64,000 bases of DNA from the NCBI GenBank assembly GCA_001648575.1, contig LQXN01000065.1, positions 186,001 through 250,000 of the forward strand. The letters are read 5' to 3'. Below are positions 1-8,600 of this stretch, one piece after another (within the stretch, counting starts at the first letter, position 1; each line of letters starts with the position of its first letter). The notes below the pieces were generated by a model. That model worked only from the letters and a program-made list of their open reading frames with translations, had not been told where the DNA came from and did no database searches. The translations under genes were made by a program, and so were the position numbers. Origin of the DNA: Sutcliffiella horikoshii DSM 8719 (GTDB lineage Bacteria; Bacillota; Bacilli; Bacillales; Bacillaceae_I).

Positions 1-23
1 ATATTTAAGGAGGAAAAAACATC

Positions 24-1130
24 ATGAGAAAGCTTAGCGGAATGTTGATTGTCTATATCGGAGGGTTAGCTCTACTTACGGGATGTTGGGATGAACAGTT
101 ACTTAAAGAACGCTCGTTGATCAAAGCAGTAGGGTTTGATGGAACAGGGGTAGAGGGAGAGATTAGGGAAACTTTGTCCACAACCGTTATTGATAATAAA
201 CAGATGAAAGAATTAAATATTTCGGTAACGGAAAAATCTCCAAGGGCAGCGCGTAACAAGTTAGAAAGAATTGTGCATGAGAATTTAGATCCTTCAAAAA
301 ATAGAGTGGTCTTAGTAAGTCAAGATATAGCCAAAAAGGATATTTATCCAGTACTAGATATTTTCTACCGTGACCCGATTGCCTCTCTAACAGCAAAAAT
401 AGCTATAACAGAAGTGGCAGCTGAGACCATTATAAAGAAACCGGTCCCCCCGCCGTTGATGAGTGGTGAATTCTTATCCAATCTTTTGGAAAATCTGGAG
501 GATAATACGAATATACCAAGGGAGAACTTACAAACAATTTGTCCCTCATTGCTAGACCCGATTACTGATTTTGCAGCCCCATTTATCAAGGAAGAGGGAG
601 GGGAGACGATAGTAGATGGAGTGGCACTTTTTAATGACAAAAAGATGACGGGAAGACTCGATACGGATGAAACGATGTTGTACTTGATCATGAAGGATAA
701 ACTCCAGAAAGAAGCAACTTTCACCATTTTCACTAAAGAAGAACAAAGTATTTCAGACATTATAACCATAAATGTAGAAAAAGCCAACATTAAAAAAAAG
801 CTTGAATTTGATAAAGCAAGCCCGGTAAGTGTTTCATTCCAAGTCAATCTAAAAGTAGGTGTCATTGAATATCCCCAAGACGAATTATTTGAAGGGGGAA
901 AAGTTAAAGACTTGGAAACCATTCTCTCTACCGTACTGACTGATAAAGCGACAACGGTTACTACAAAGTTACAAGAAGCAAAGTGCGATGGCTTCGGTAT
1001 CGGCCGAGAAATTTATGCTTTCCATCAAAAGGTATGGAAGGAAATAGATGATTGGAAAGAGGTGTACGCTTCCATTCCCATTACAACTAAGGTGAATGTA
1101 GAAATAGTGAATTCCGGTATAATTGATTAA
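24..1130 (+). CDS. Ger(x)C-family spore germination lipoprotein (GerAC/GerKC type)
   Basis: 368-residue lipoprotein subunit of a spore germinant receptor. The N-terminus is a lipoprotein signal with lipobox LTGC (Cys21), followed by the family-typical WDE and a long soluble region, so it should be anchored on the outer face of the spore inner membrane. Length fits the Ger(x)C family. The start is set by AAGGAGGAAAAAACATC-ATG. A and B receptor subunits normally precede the C subunit; they would lie left of the window. Family assignment is firm; the germinant cannot be told. Confidence 0.9.
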   Translation: MRKLSGMLIVYIGGLALLTGCWDEQLLKERSLIKAVGFDGTGVEGEIRETLSTTVIDNKQMKELNISVTEKSPRAARNKLERIVHENLDPSKNRVVLVSQDIAKKDIYPVLDIFYRDPIASLTAKIAITEVAAETIIKKPVPPPLMSGEFLSNLLENLEDNTNIPRENLQTICPSLLDPITDFAAPFIKEEGGETIVDGVALFNDKKMTGRLDTDETMLYLIMKDKLQKEATFTIFTKEEQSISDIITINVEKANIKKKLEFDKASPVSVSFQVNLKVGVIEYPQDELFEGGKVKDLETILSTVLTDKATTVTTKLQEAKCDGFGIGREIYAFHQKVWKEIDDWKEVYASIPITTKVNVEIVNSGIID

Positions 1131-1251
1131 CAAGTTGGAAAAACCTTAACGTGATACATTTTCAGAGGTGGAGAACTTGGTTTGATGTCTGATACGGTCT
1201 TTATCCTCTGAATTATGCTATAGCACTGATATATGAAAAATTCATTTCATT

Positions 1252-1995
1252 TCAGATAGAAGCTAACCATGTTTCCACAGTTTTGTTAAAAAGATCTGGA
1301 TCCGCCAGGGAAAAGCCGTGACCAATCCCAGGGAGGATTAACGCTTTACAGTTGGGGTTACTTGCGACAATCGCATTCAGGGAATCTCTCATGACTTTCC
1401 GTTCCTTTTCACCCACAGTCACTAAAATGTTTGCGCGCGCGTCTGCAAATCCTGACGGGATGCTGAATGCCATGTTTTCCTGCATGATACACAAGAAGGA
1501 ATCCTTGCTCATCTGAGAGCTTTCTTGATAATAGGTTTCATGGTATGCCGCATCTATGTACATCGACTTAGCTTGAATGTTGGAAAATGCTTTAATTTTA
1601 ACAAGCGGAAGTGCAAAAGTCATTGATTTCAGGAGGGCATTTGCGAAAGGGATAGGCTTAACAAGGGCACTGTTGATCATGGCAAAATCAATGAGGGTGG
1701 GGTTCAGGCTAAGCATAGAGATGAGAACCTGTGCTCCCAATGAAAAGCCGACTGCACAAACCTGTTTCCCTTCACCTTTCTCTTCAATCAATCTATTAAT
1801 CTCTGCAGCGGCGCTATTAATTGTAAAAGTAGATCCACTCTTGCTTTGACCATGCTCTGGTAAGTCCAAAACTAAACAATGATATTTTGAACGAAAAAAC
1901 TCCACCTGTTTATCCCACATCCATCCACTAACACCGCCGCCATGAATGAACACCATCAAAACTGAATTTTCACTTCCGTACTCTTGAACATACAT
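1252..1995 (-). CDS. alpha/beta hydrolase
   Basis: 247-residue alpha/beta-hydrolase fold enzyme. Visible are the oxyanion HGGG motif (residues 18-21), the nucleophile elbow GFSLG (Ser85) and a C-terminal catalytic His in GIGHG (about residue 226). No signal peptide, so cytosolic. It stands alone, convergent with the gerC gene. The start has a good AGGAGG-type site (read on the minus strand just above 1995). The substrate cannot be predicted: esterase, lactonase or haloperoxidase-like are all possible. Confidence 0.8.
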   Translation of the reverse strand: MYVQEYGSENSVLMVFIHGGGVSGWMWDKQVEFFRSKYHCLVLDLPEHGQSKSGSTFTINSAAAEINRLIEEKGEGKQVCAVGFSLGAQVLISMLSLNPTLIDFAMINSALVKPIPFANALLKSMTFALPLVKIKAFSNIQAKSMYIDAAYHETYYQESSQMSKDSFLCIMQENMAFSIPSGFADARANILVTVGEKERKVMRDSLNAIVASNPNCKALILPGIGHGFSLADPDLFNKTVETWLASI

Positions 1996-2159
1996 TGGTT
2001 GATAACCTCCTTTTGGGAAAAGGGAAAGACACCTTTACCCATTAAACTAAAAATTGAAGAAAAAAATCCTGAAACACATAATTATGATAGTATTCACAAA
2101 TATAGATGGAAATGGAGCGCTTTAAAGGGAGAGGGTAATTAATATAATCTACCCTCAAG

Positions 2160-2296
2160 CTATCCCCCCACGCCAAAGATGTTTATAATCCCTTTAATCA
2201 CATCAACAGCTTTGATTGCAGAGAGATAGGAAGCGGGTAGGACGAGCACAAGTATCAGGAAAATACTGCGGTCAGAAAGAATATGGCAACCTTCAT
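2160..2296 (-). pseudogene. small hydrophobic peptide gene with apparent frameshift
   Basis: On the minus strand a GGGGAGG site is followed by ATG (2296) and MKVAIFFLTAVF, then a stop. Shifting frame by one base continues as a hydrophobic helix (LILVLVLPASYLSAIKAV) and ends DVIKGIINIFGVGG at 2160. The good ribosome site and coherent composition on both sides of the shift suggest a roughly 44-residue one-helix peptide broken by a single indel or sequencing error. No family recognised. Confidence 0.35.
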
Positions 2297-2406
2297 TTGA
2301 GTTCCTCCCCAGTGAGGCTTTTATATTTATTTTAACAGAATGTCATGAGAAAATAACTGAATTTTCCAATATCCTTATGTGGAGTTTTATTTACCAAGAT
2401 ACAAAA

Positions 2407-2434
2407 GTGCCCAGAGATTAATGTCTTTGGGCAC
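2407..2434 (-). terminator. rho-independent terminator of the P450 gene
   Basis: An 11-bp stem (GTGCCCAGAGA / TCTTTGGGCAC, one G-U pair) with a 6-nt loop. Read on the minus strand it is followed by TTTTGT, so it should end transcription of the cypC gene. A repeat copy (2473-2559) lies between the stop codon and this hairpin. Confidence 0.6.
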
Positions 2435-2472
2435 ATTTAAATATAAAAGGGATATAGTCTGGAAGCAGTACA

Positions 2473-2559
2473 GAGGCCAAGGCCACCCTCTGGATAAGCG
2501 AAGTCGTTTGCGAAAATTAACTGCGGTATAAAACTGATTAATGTGCTTTTTCAGTGGCC
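2473..2559. repeat. partial copy of dispersed GC-rich repeat (right half)
   Basis: Shares the blocks CACCCTCTGGATAAGCG, GTTTGCG, AAAACTGATTAA and the end CTTTTTCAGTGGCC with the right half of the full copy at 50565-50841. Its outer end overlaps the last codons and the stop of the cypC gene (2551), so the final Gly-His-stop of that protein is written by the repeat terminus. The left half is missing. Confidence 0.65.
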
Positions 2560-3825
2560 GTGCATTGTCCCCTTAACCCGCACATTCTGCATCACGATTT
2601 TGCTTTCCGGCAGACTCGGGATTTGGGACATGCTGAAGCTCAGGTCTTGTTCGGGTAAGTCATAATCCAAGGAATTTACAAGGAAGTCCAAGCTTACATT
2701 CATAATATCGATGGTCAGCCATTCCCCGGCACAGCGGTGCCCGATATCATACTCGCCGCCGCCTTGTGGAATAAAATCAAATGGACTTTTGGTCCACGTT
2801 TTGAAGCGGTCGGGTTCAAATAGATCAGGGTTCTCCCAATCTTCCGGATGATGGTTTGTTCCGTACAAGTCCAAGAGGGTCAGGGTATCTTTTTCAAATT
2901 TATAGCCATTCCATGTAAAGTCTTCCTTTACCCTTGCGGCGGTGAAGGGGAAGAATGGATAAAAACGTCGGACTTCCTGCACAAATCGTTGGAGGCTCTT
3001 GCTATCTCCATGACGCAATTTTGCAGTTTCTTCCGGATATTGATGTACAGCAAGCGCTGAAAAGCAAACATAAACAGAAATAGCCACAATCGGACGTAAG
3101 AGATTCAATAATTCCACTGCAACGATTTCTTTATCAAGGAGTTGCCCATTTAGATCACGATGCATGGAGAACTGATAAAGTGCTTTGTCTATTGGGACCT
3201 CTAACTTCTCTTCCCGGACTTCTTCCACCAAATCTTCTAACCAGCTCTCTACACTGGAGCGGGACCTGCGTCCTTTCCAATGCTTTAATCCAATGGCAGC
3301 AGCTGATTCATACATATCCCCCAATTGAACGGAGAACTTCTCCACTTTATCTTCCGGAAGAGGGACGCCCGTCCATTCACAGGCAACCGTAGTGAGAACC
3401 TTCTTTGCTTCTATGTATAAAACAATTTCGTTCTCGTTCTCCCATTTTTGAGCAGCATCTTCCCAAGCTTTCCTTGTGAGTACAGTAATTTCTTTCAAAC
3501 TATCCTTTGTCATAAGGGACAAAAACATCGCTTTTCGATGCTGGTGCGACTCACCGTCCATCGCCTGCACGCCACCTTCCCCAAAAAGCGTTTTTTGCAA
3601 GCGTTTAGGGGCAGCATCTTTTCTTTTGAATTTCTCATTATCATAGAATATTTCTGCAGCGTCTTTACCAGTCAGGCAAATTGCTTTTTCTGCTAGAAGA
3701 GTGGTTTCAAAGATATTAGAGTGGAACATATGACGGCGGTTCATGATGAACTGGTATCCTTCGTTTAATAGCTTCAGGCTATGATCGAGTCCTTCTTCCT
3801 TAGGCATAGAATGATTATTTTCCAA
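2551..3825 (-). CDS. cypC: fatty-acid peroxygenase cytochrome P450 (CYP152 type)
   Basis: 424-residue soluble P450 of the CYP152 class (B. subtilis YbdT/P450-BSbeta is 417 residues), which uses hydrogen peroxide to hydroxylate long-chain fatty acids at the alpha or beta carbon without a redox partner. The haem-binding Cys365 lies in GGGEYDIGHRCAGEW, and the hallmark Arg-Pro pair that replaces the usual acid-alcohol pair is present as LLRP (Arg244-Pro245). No membrane anchor. The start has a GGAGGGATC ribosome site. It is a monocistronic minus-strand gene; its 3' end abuts a repeat copy that supplies the stop codon. Confidence 0.9.
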   Translation of the reverse strand: MENNHSMPKEEGLDHSLKLLNEGYQFIMNRRHMFHSNIFETTLLAEKAICLTGKDAAEIFYDNEKFKRKDAAPKRLQKTLFGEGGVQAMDGESHQHRKAMFLSLMTKDSLKEITVLTRKAWEDAAQKWENENEIVLYIEAKKVLTTVACEWTGVPLPEDKVEKFSVQLGDMYESAAAIGLKHWKGRRSRSSVESWLEDLVEEVREEKLEVPIDKALYQFSMHRDLNGQLLDKEIVAVELLNLLRPIVAISVYVCFSALAVHQYPEETAKLRHGDSKSLQRFVQEVRRFYPFFPFTAARVKEDFTWNGYKFEKDTLTLLDLYGTNHHPEDWENPDLFEPDRFKTWTKSPFDFIPQGGGEYDIGHRCAGEWLTIDIMNVSLDFLVNSLDYDLPEQDLSFSMSQIPSLPESKIVMQNVRVKGTMHGH

Positions 3826-3906
3826 ACAGATCCCTCCTTAAAGTATATACACTTTGTATATTTACTTCTTTCTTCCAGCCTAAACGTAGAAAAAAAGAAG
3901 AAGGGG

Positions 3907-4461
3907 TCATTTAGGTGGATGGGGGGCACCTGGGGGACTATATTTTGGTGGGACTCTTAGCCATCCCCTGGATTTCATTAAATTTTTCAATGGTGATGCA
4001 AATTTCATCAAATGAACCTGGATGGAAAAGAACAAAAGTCCTACATCTGTTCTGATTGTTTTTGACATTGCTTGGGCGCAAAAGGTGATGGAAGCGGCAA
4101 CTTTCACAGAAATAAGATTAGCGATTTCATCATCGGTGAGCTTAACTCCCTCTGGTACAGCGCTTGGATCGGATTCAGGCTTATCTGGATTGACAAGCGG
4201 TAAGGGTACGCCTTCTTTTATGAGGAATTCTTCTACACGTTTAGTATCAGCGAGGCTGCAGGCAAGAGCTTCTTCCAACACCGCTTTCAAGTCTCTGTCA
4301 ATAGTGGTGTTGAGTGCAACCTGGTAAAGAGTGTGAGCTTCCTTGAAGGCTGTAAAAGCCGTCCATAGGTCCATCACTTCACCAACATGTAAAGGGAGTT
4401 TAGGTTCTTCATCTGTAAAATTTTTTATTATGGCGGCTATCGCTTCTATCGGACTGGTCAT
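3907..4461 (-). CDS. DUF3231 family protein
   Basis: 184 residues, mostly helical, matching the DUF3231 family common in Bacillus (ferritin-like helical repeats of unknown function). Recognisable features are the N-terminal HVGEVMDLW, the central EGVPLPLVNPDKPESDP, LTDDEIANLISVK and the C-terminal DVGLLFF...GWLRVPPKY. The protein ends in a Pro/Gly-rich tail PPGAPHPPK. AGGTATTC-type ribosome site before ATG 4461. Single gene. Members are often linked to sporulation, but nothing here proves that. Confidence 0.75.
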   Translation of the reverse strand: MTSPIEAIAAIIKNFTDEEPKLPLHVGEVMDLWTAFTAFKEAHTLYQVALNTTIDRDLKAVLEEALACSLADTKRVEEFLIKEGVPLPLVNPDKPESDPSAVPEGVKLTDDEIANLISVKVAASITFCAQAMSKTIRTDVGLLFFSIQVHLMKFASPLKNLMKSRGWLRVPPKYSPPGAPHPPK

Positions 4462-4577
4462 CCTGAATACCTCCCAAGCATTATTTGGTATATTTTTAAC
4501 ACTTAAATAGGAAATATTCCTTTCTGAACATAATTAACAATAACTTTATGATTTAAAGTCGGTTTAACCAGTAGTAT

Positions 4578-5141
4578 TTATTTTAACGAAAAGCGTTCCT
4601 TTATCAGCAGAGCTACTTCTTCAGCGCTCATGTGAGTGTTGTTTATCTTGATGTAGTTAGGGAATCTAATCTCCCCATCCAATGAATTCAACCGGTGTTT
4701 TTCCATTGTTTGCATCAGATCCTTTTCCGACCATTCCAAATCACGCTTCTTCGGCTTGTGTTCGAGGCGGTTTGGAGTTTGGTTTCGCTCGAGTCGTTCA
4801 TTTAAATCCGCCTCCAATTCGACATAATAAACAGTTGCCCCTCTTGACTCAAACAGTTGAGTCAGGTTCTTCACATACTCCCAATCTGACTCCATATCAA
4901 ACATCCAGACATAGGTGAACATCATTCCGTATAAATCACTTTTTGAAACCTCTTCAAATATTTCCTGACGAAACAAATTCACTAACCGCTTGGCTTCCTT
5001 CGTACTGTAATCAAAAAAATGACCAACCAAATCGATGGTCATATGATTATGGAAAAGCTTCAAATCCGTTATTTTCGCTAACTCCTGCCCAACCGTCATC
5101 TTCCCGACCGCCTGTGGGCCGAATATGTGTACAAATTTCAT
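4578..5141 (-). CDS. P-loop kinase-like protein
   Basis: 187-residue P-loop NTPase of the shikimate/adenylate-kinase-like type. The Walker A motif GPQAVGKMT is at residues 8-16, followed by NHMTIDLVGHFFDY and a lid-like basic region with NRLEHKPKKRD. The start ATG at 5141 is preceded by AAGGAGTG with correct spacing; a longer reading from 5192 would overlap the upstream hydrolase and is unlikely. Probably co-transcribed with the alpha/beta hydrolase that ends 26 nt upstream. It likely phosphorylates a small molecule; the substrate is unknown. Confidence 0.7.
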   Translation of the reverse strand: MKFVHIFGPQAVGKMTVGQELAKITDLKLFHNHMTIDLVGHFFDYSTKEAKRLVNLFRQEIFEEVSKSDLYGMMFTYVWMFDMESDWEYVKNLTQLFESRGATVYYVELEADLNERLERNQTPNRLEHKPKKRDLEWSEKDLMQTMEKHRLNSLDGEIRFPNYIKINNTHMSAEEVALLIKERFSLK

Positions 5142-5167
5142 GGAATCACTCCTTTTTTTTAGAGATA

Positions 5168-5977
5168 TTAATCTTCCAATCGCGCCAACCATTCCCTTAC
5201 TAATGCGTTGAAAAGTTGTGGTTGCTCAATTTGCAAATTATGACCTGCTTTATCCAAAGTTGCGAAGGTTCCACGAGGATATTTATCCTGCAATGCCAGG
5301 GCATCCATATATCCCACCACTGCATCTTGTTTTCCCATCAAGAACAGGCTTGGTTTAGAAAATACAGATTGATCCACCTCAAAGGAAAATCCATAGTTTT
5401 TCTGGACCTTTTCCAGAAAAGGGATATCTGCAATTCGAATACCACTTACAATTTCTTGGTTGTATCTGACCCAAGTTGACTCGTTTAAAACGACATTTTT
5501 CGTTTTAAAATCCTCTAACTCGCTTTGCGTTAATGTTTTCAGGAACTTTTCTTCCGTTTTTACTATTTGGTGTTTCCCGACGATCCGATCTTTTGCAAAA
5601 GGTTTGATGACTGGGCAGATGAACGCTGCACCTAGAATGTGCTGTTCTTGCTTATGAATGATTCCCCTTGCTATGTAACCCCCATAAGACTCCCCAACCA
5701 CAATATAATGTTGGTCCGGAATAATCGTTTGAATAAACTCCACTACCGCATTCAACATCTCGTCTGAGCTAGTAATCTCGTTATAATTTTTCGATTGACC
5801 CATCCCTGGAAGATCTAAATATATACGGCGCCATCCAGTCCTATTTTCAAAAACCGGCTCCATACACCCGCTCATCAAACGGTGGTCAGGTGAAAAACCG
5901 TGAATCATGATGATAGGCGTGCCTTCTCCGATATCTTCATAAAAAATCTCTGCTTGCTGAACCTTACAATATGCCAT
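5168..5977 (-). CDS. alpha/beta hydrolase
   Basis: 269-residue alpha/beta hydrolase with HGF oxyanion segment (residues 26-28), nucleophile motif GESYGG (Ser97) and a late catalytic His in DKAGHNLQIEQP. Start chosen at ATG 5977 because the AGTAGGA ribosome site has normal spacing to it; the alternative TTG at 5983 is too close. Cytosolic. Forms a probable two-gene minus-strand unit with the P-loop protein downstream. Resembles the C-C hydrolase/haloperoxidase branch; substrate unknown. Confidence 0.75.
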   Translation of the reverse strand: MAYCKVQQAEIFYEDIGEGTPIIMIHGFSPDHRLMSGCMEPVFENRTGWRRIYLDLPGMGQSKNYNEITSSDEMLNAVVEFIQTIIPDQHYIVVGESYGGYIARGIIHKQEQHILGAAFICPVIKPFAKDRIVGKHQIVKTEEKFLKTLTQSELEDFKTKNVVLNESTWVRYNQEIVSGIRIADIPFLEKVQKNYGFSFEVDQSVFSKPSLFLMGKQDAVVGYMDALALQDKYPRGTFATLDKAGHNLQIEQPQLFNALVREWLARLED

Positions 5978-6015
5978 ATGCAATCCTACTTTCTTTTTAT
6001 CTAAAGGTGGCCTAT

Positions 6016-6066
6016 GGGGACATGCGCTGTGGCCAGGAATTTAAATGGGTCATCGCGCCTGTCCCC
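6016..6066. repeat. short inverted-repeat element (GGGGACA...TGTCCCC)
   Basis: Imperfect inverted repeat GGGGACATGCGC / GCGCCTGTCCCC around a 27-nt centre, just upstream of the hydrolase start at 5977. Degenerate relatives with CCTGTCCCCT or CCTATCCCCTCAG occur at about 7830, 9070 and 11100, each in an intergenic gap, so this looks like a small dispersed repeat family. Confidence 0.5.
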
Positions 6067-6208
6067 TCAGTCCTACAAAATAATTAGGATAATTTTAACA
6101 TAAACATTTAATGAGTAGTCAGAAAAATAATTTGTTTCTGGAAACAACTCTGTTGTTTGGTAGTTTATGTTAAATTGTAAGTAAAGGACAGGAAGAGGGG
6201 GACTCAGT

Positions 6209-6397
6209 TTGTTGTATGAAAATGTTACTGCTTTAATTTTGGGATTCTTTATTTGGTGGGCCATCCTTCTAGCATTTAGTCGGTTTCCGAGCAGATATCC
6301 TCAAAATAATACTTGGAAAAAAGATATTTTCATAACGTTTATTCAAAGTGTGATCTTGTTTGCTGTATTCCAAGGTATTTCTTATTTTAATAGCTAA
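6209..6397 (+). CDS. small membrane protein
   Basis: 62 residues with two predicted membrane helices (about residues 6-23 and 41-58). TTG start at 6209 preceded by AAGAGGGG at 8-nt spacing. Followed by another tiny membrane-protein gene at 6425, so probably a two-gene unit. No family recognised. Confidence 0.6.
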   Translation: MLYENVTALILGFFIWWAILLAFSRFPSRYPQNNTWKKDIFITFIQSVILFAVFQGISYFNS

Positions 6398-6424
6398 ACT
6401 AAAACCTATTGTGAGGGAAGTTAA

Positions 6425-6541
6425 ATGGACAATTTCAAATGGTTCAAGGTTAGTGCGATTTTGGTGGGTTTGGTTTTTCTCATATATGGGTGGACGCAAT
6501 CTTGGATAGATGGCGGAGAGTATTCCGGAGGGATTGATTAG
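6425..6541 (+). CDS. small single-helix membrane protein
   Basis: 38 codons, MDNFKWFKVSAILVGLVFLIYG then a short hydrophilic tail ending GGIDP-like (GGID). One membrane helix. GAGGGAAG precedes the ATG, and it lies 27 nt after the preceding small membrane gene, same strand. Composition and ribosome site support a real gene; function unknown. Confidence 0.55.
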   Translation: MDNFKWFKVSAILVGLVFLIYGWTQSWIDGGEYSGGID

Positions 6542-6688
6542 CGGTTGGGGAGACAATCTTTAAGCTGCCACTATCGGAGTTCTTCATCATTAGTGAGCAA
6601 AGTGGGGGGGATGCTCACGGCTAAGCATAAGATGAAAATCTTTGAGGTGCCTTTTTTGAGGATTGATTAGAGGATTGGTGAGAAATAG

Positions 6689-6734
6689 GGGGATAGTATG
6701 AGGCCGGAGAGGGTGTAGGCCTCATACTATCCCC
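6689..6734. terminator. strong hairpin between convergent genes
   Basis: Perfect 17-bp stem (GGGGATAGTATGAGGCC and its complement) with a 12-nt loop, directly downstream of the ECF sigma gene on the minus strand. The U-tract is poor (CCCCTATTTCTC on the minus strand), so it may terminate weakly or protect the 3' end. Confidence 0.6.
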
Positions 6735-6746
6735 ACCCCTCAAAAA

Positions 6747-7673
6747 TCACTTCCAGTTTACAGGTGGTTTAACCAGTTGAGCTTTCAATCCAAGCTCTTC
6801 AGCAGCTGCTAAGATAAGTTCTTTTCTGAAGAAGTAGCTTTTGTGGCTTACTATTTTTCCGTTTTCGATTTCTTGTAATTGTATGTCATGAATTTCGCCA
6901 TTGGCTAAGACGATAATGACGGGTTTATCCCAAAGAATGAATTCTTGAGCTGTATGGCCAGGTAATCCGAATTTTAGTGAGCCTCTCAGCATTTCGGATT
7001 TAGAAAATTCTTGGAACCCGAAGAAGGCTTCGTTTTGTGCTTGATCACTAAACAGTTTCAACATACTATCTAAATCTCCATTATTAAAGGCTTCTAAGTA
7101 TGCTTGAATAGTTTGGTTTTGGACTTGGGTAACCGGGTGCGTCTTGGGTTGTGAAAAGTCCATAGATGTTATTTTCTTCCTCGCACGTTGCACGGCTGAA
7201 TAAACACCACCCGGAGTGCTACGGACAATCCCGGCTATCTCTTCGGCACTAAATTGAAAAATGTCCAATAATAGAAATGCTGCTGTTTGTTTTGGGGTTA
7301 AATTCGAATCCAACGATGTTAGAATTTCTTCTAGTCTTAGATGATCAGAGAAATCAAGAATGGCTTCAGGAGTTTCATCTAATGTCCCTATTTCCCGTTT
7401 TTGCTTCCTGCACTGATCAAGCCAAGTATTTGTGGCGACTCTAAAAAGATAGTATTTCTTATCGGTAATATCACTCCATCGCTGGGGGAGTAACCCAAAA
7501 GCTTTTATCATCGTCTCTTGAAAAAGATCTTCTCCATCCCAGGGAGAACCGGTGACGTATTTACAATAATTCCACAAATCCTTTGAATAAACAAAAACTA
7601 TTTCTTCAAATTCATTTCTTAATTTCCTCGCGTCCTCCACAAATTCCTTGCTAATGGTACTTGCCTGTTCCAT
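6747..7673 (-). CDS. ECF-type RNA polymerase sigma factor with C-terminal SnoaL-like domain
   Basis: 308 residues. Residues about 20-85 are sigma region 2 (DLWNYCKYVTGSPWDGEDLFQETMIKAF), residues 120-175 are region 4 (LTPKQTAAFLLLDIFQFSAEEIAGIVRSTPGGVYSAVQRARKKI), and residues 190-300 are an NTF2/SnoaL-like fold (LEAFNNGDLDSMLKLFSD). This architecture is typical of SigJ/ECF41-like factors, which are controlled through the fused domain and not by an adjacent anti-sigma factor; none is seen here. Start ATG 7673 follows GAGGGAAC. Monocistronic, ended by the hairpin at 6689-6734. Confidence 0.85.
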   Translation of the reverse strand: MEQASTISKEFVEDARKLRNEFEEIVFVYSKDLWNYCKYVTGSPWDGEDLFQETMIKAFGLLPQRWSDITDKKYYLFRVATNTWLDQCRKQKREIGTLDETPEAILDFSDHLRLEEILTSLDSNLTPKQTAAFLLLDIFQFSAEEIAGIVRSTPGGVYSAVQRARKKITSMDFSQPKTHPVTQVQNQTIQAYLEAFNNGDLDSMLKLFSDQAQNEAFFGFQEFSKSEMLRGSLKFGLPGHTAQEFILWDKPVIIVLANGEIHDIQLQEIENGKIVSHKSYFFRKELILAAAEELGLKAQLVKPPVNWK

Positions 7674-8061
7674 AATAGTTCCCTCCTCAAGTGCTTACAC
7701 TTTAAAAACGTGACGAGATATAAAAATTATACGGTTAAGATGAAATTTTTCGGAAAATATTTTCAAAGATGACTCAATTATAAAAAGTAGCTGTCTTTAT
7801 GAACTGTGGAGACTTAAACTGGTCGTCGTGCCTATCCCCTCAGCTTAATTTATCGACTGTAACCACTTAAGCGTTTGACCCATATTAGCACAAACTAGCA
7901 TAGTTAAGTTCGGAAAATTGGAAAAATAAAATTTTTCTGAGAAATTTTGGCCAGTGACCATGATGTTATATGGTAAAGTTATGGTAGGGAAGTAATTAAT
8001 TCATGGATTCAGTGGAGTTCAGGTGGAGGTGGCCTGTTCCCTCGGCCAAGGGAGGAAAAAT
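7674..8061. other. intergenic region between divergent genes
   Basis: 388 bases. Contains the upstream region of the ECF sigma gene (minus) and of the membrane protein gene at 8062 (plus). Near 7815-7850 there is a degenerate copy of the GTCCCC repeat family. No gene with convincing coding content or clear promoter consensus was found. Confidence 0.5.
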
Positions 8062-8529
8062 ATGAAACTAATAAACTCTAGTTATAACCCCTTGTTCTAT
8101 ATTTACTTTATATTAATGGGCCTAATATATGTGGCTTATGTTTGGTTATTTAATTACAGAATGAATTTGTCTGAGGTGTGGCTTTCCAAAAGTATCATCA
8201 CTTCAGAAGACCTCGCGGTGATCGGGCAATTAGGGAATTGGTCCGAAAGGCTTGAGATATTATTTTTACTATTGTTTGTCGGAATGATGGTTTTTGGTTT
8301 ATGGAAGAGGCGATCAGATCACAACGTAGGTAGGAATTTCCTTGTTGTTAATGCTTATTTGACAATAGGAATAATCGTTTTCAGTCTAGTATTTGAACGA
8401 GTAACCCCACTTACGTTTATGGATTTAATGTTACCTTTGTTAAATCTGGTCAATGTTGTGATATTGATAACGATATTCTTGATAGTAGAACGGTTGATAA
8501 AAAGTAGAAGGATGGTAAGTCGTGCATAA
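8062..8529 (+). CDS. four-helix membrane protein
   Basis: 155 residues with four hydrophobic segments (about 12-30, 62-80, 92-112, 120-142). Start ATG 8062 has an ideal AAGGGAGGAAAAAT site; the open frame extends further upstream but lacks a site. Followed after 70 nt by an NTF2-like protein gene on the same strand. Function unknown; no family recognised. Confidence 0.6.
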   Translation: MKLINSSYNPLFYIYFILMGLIYVAYVWLFNYRMNLSEVWLSKSIITSEDLAVIGQLGNWSERLEILFLLLFVGMMVFGLWKRRSDHNVGRNFLVVNAYLTIGIIVFSLVFERVTPLTFMDLMLPLLNLVNVVILITIFLIVERLIKSRRMVSRA

Positions 8530-8600
8530 AGTGGCAGTTTGGTGAAGAGAAGGTGGGGAGGATTCGACTTGTGCTTCTCCCAAATAAAAAGGAGCTGATT

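Noticed and set aside
365-922. Long minus-strand open frame opposite gerC
   Set aside because: Shadow of the GerC coding frame; no ribosome site and no recognisable composition.
1161-1212. Inverted repeat TTCAGAGG / CCTCTGAA after gerC as terminator
   Set aside because: Only 8 bp arms with a loop of about 36 nt and no T-tract; too weak to call.
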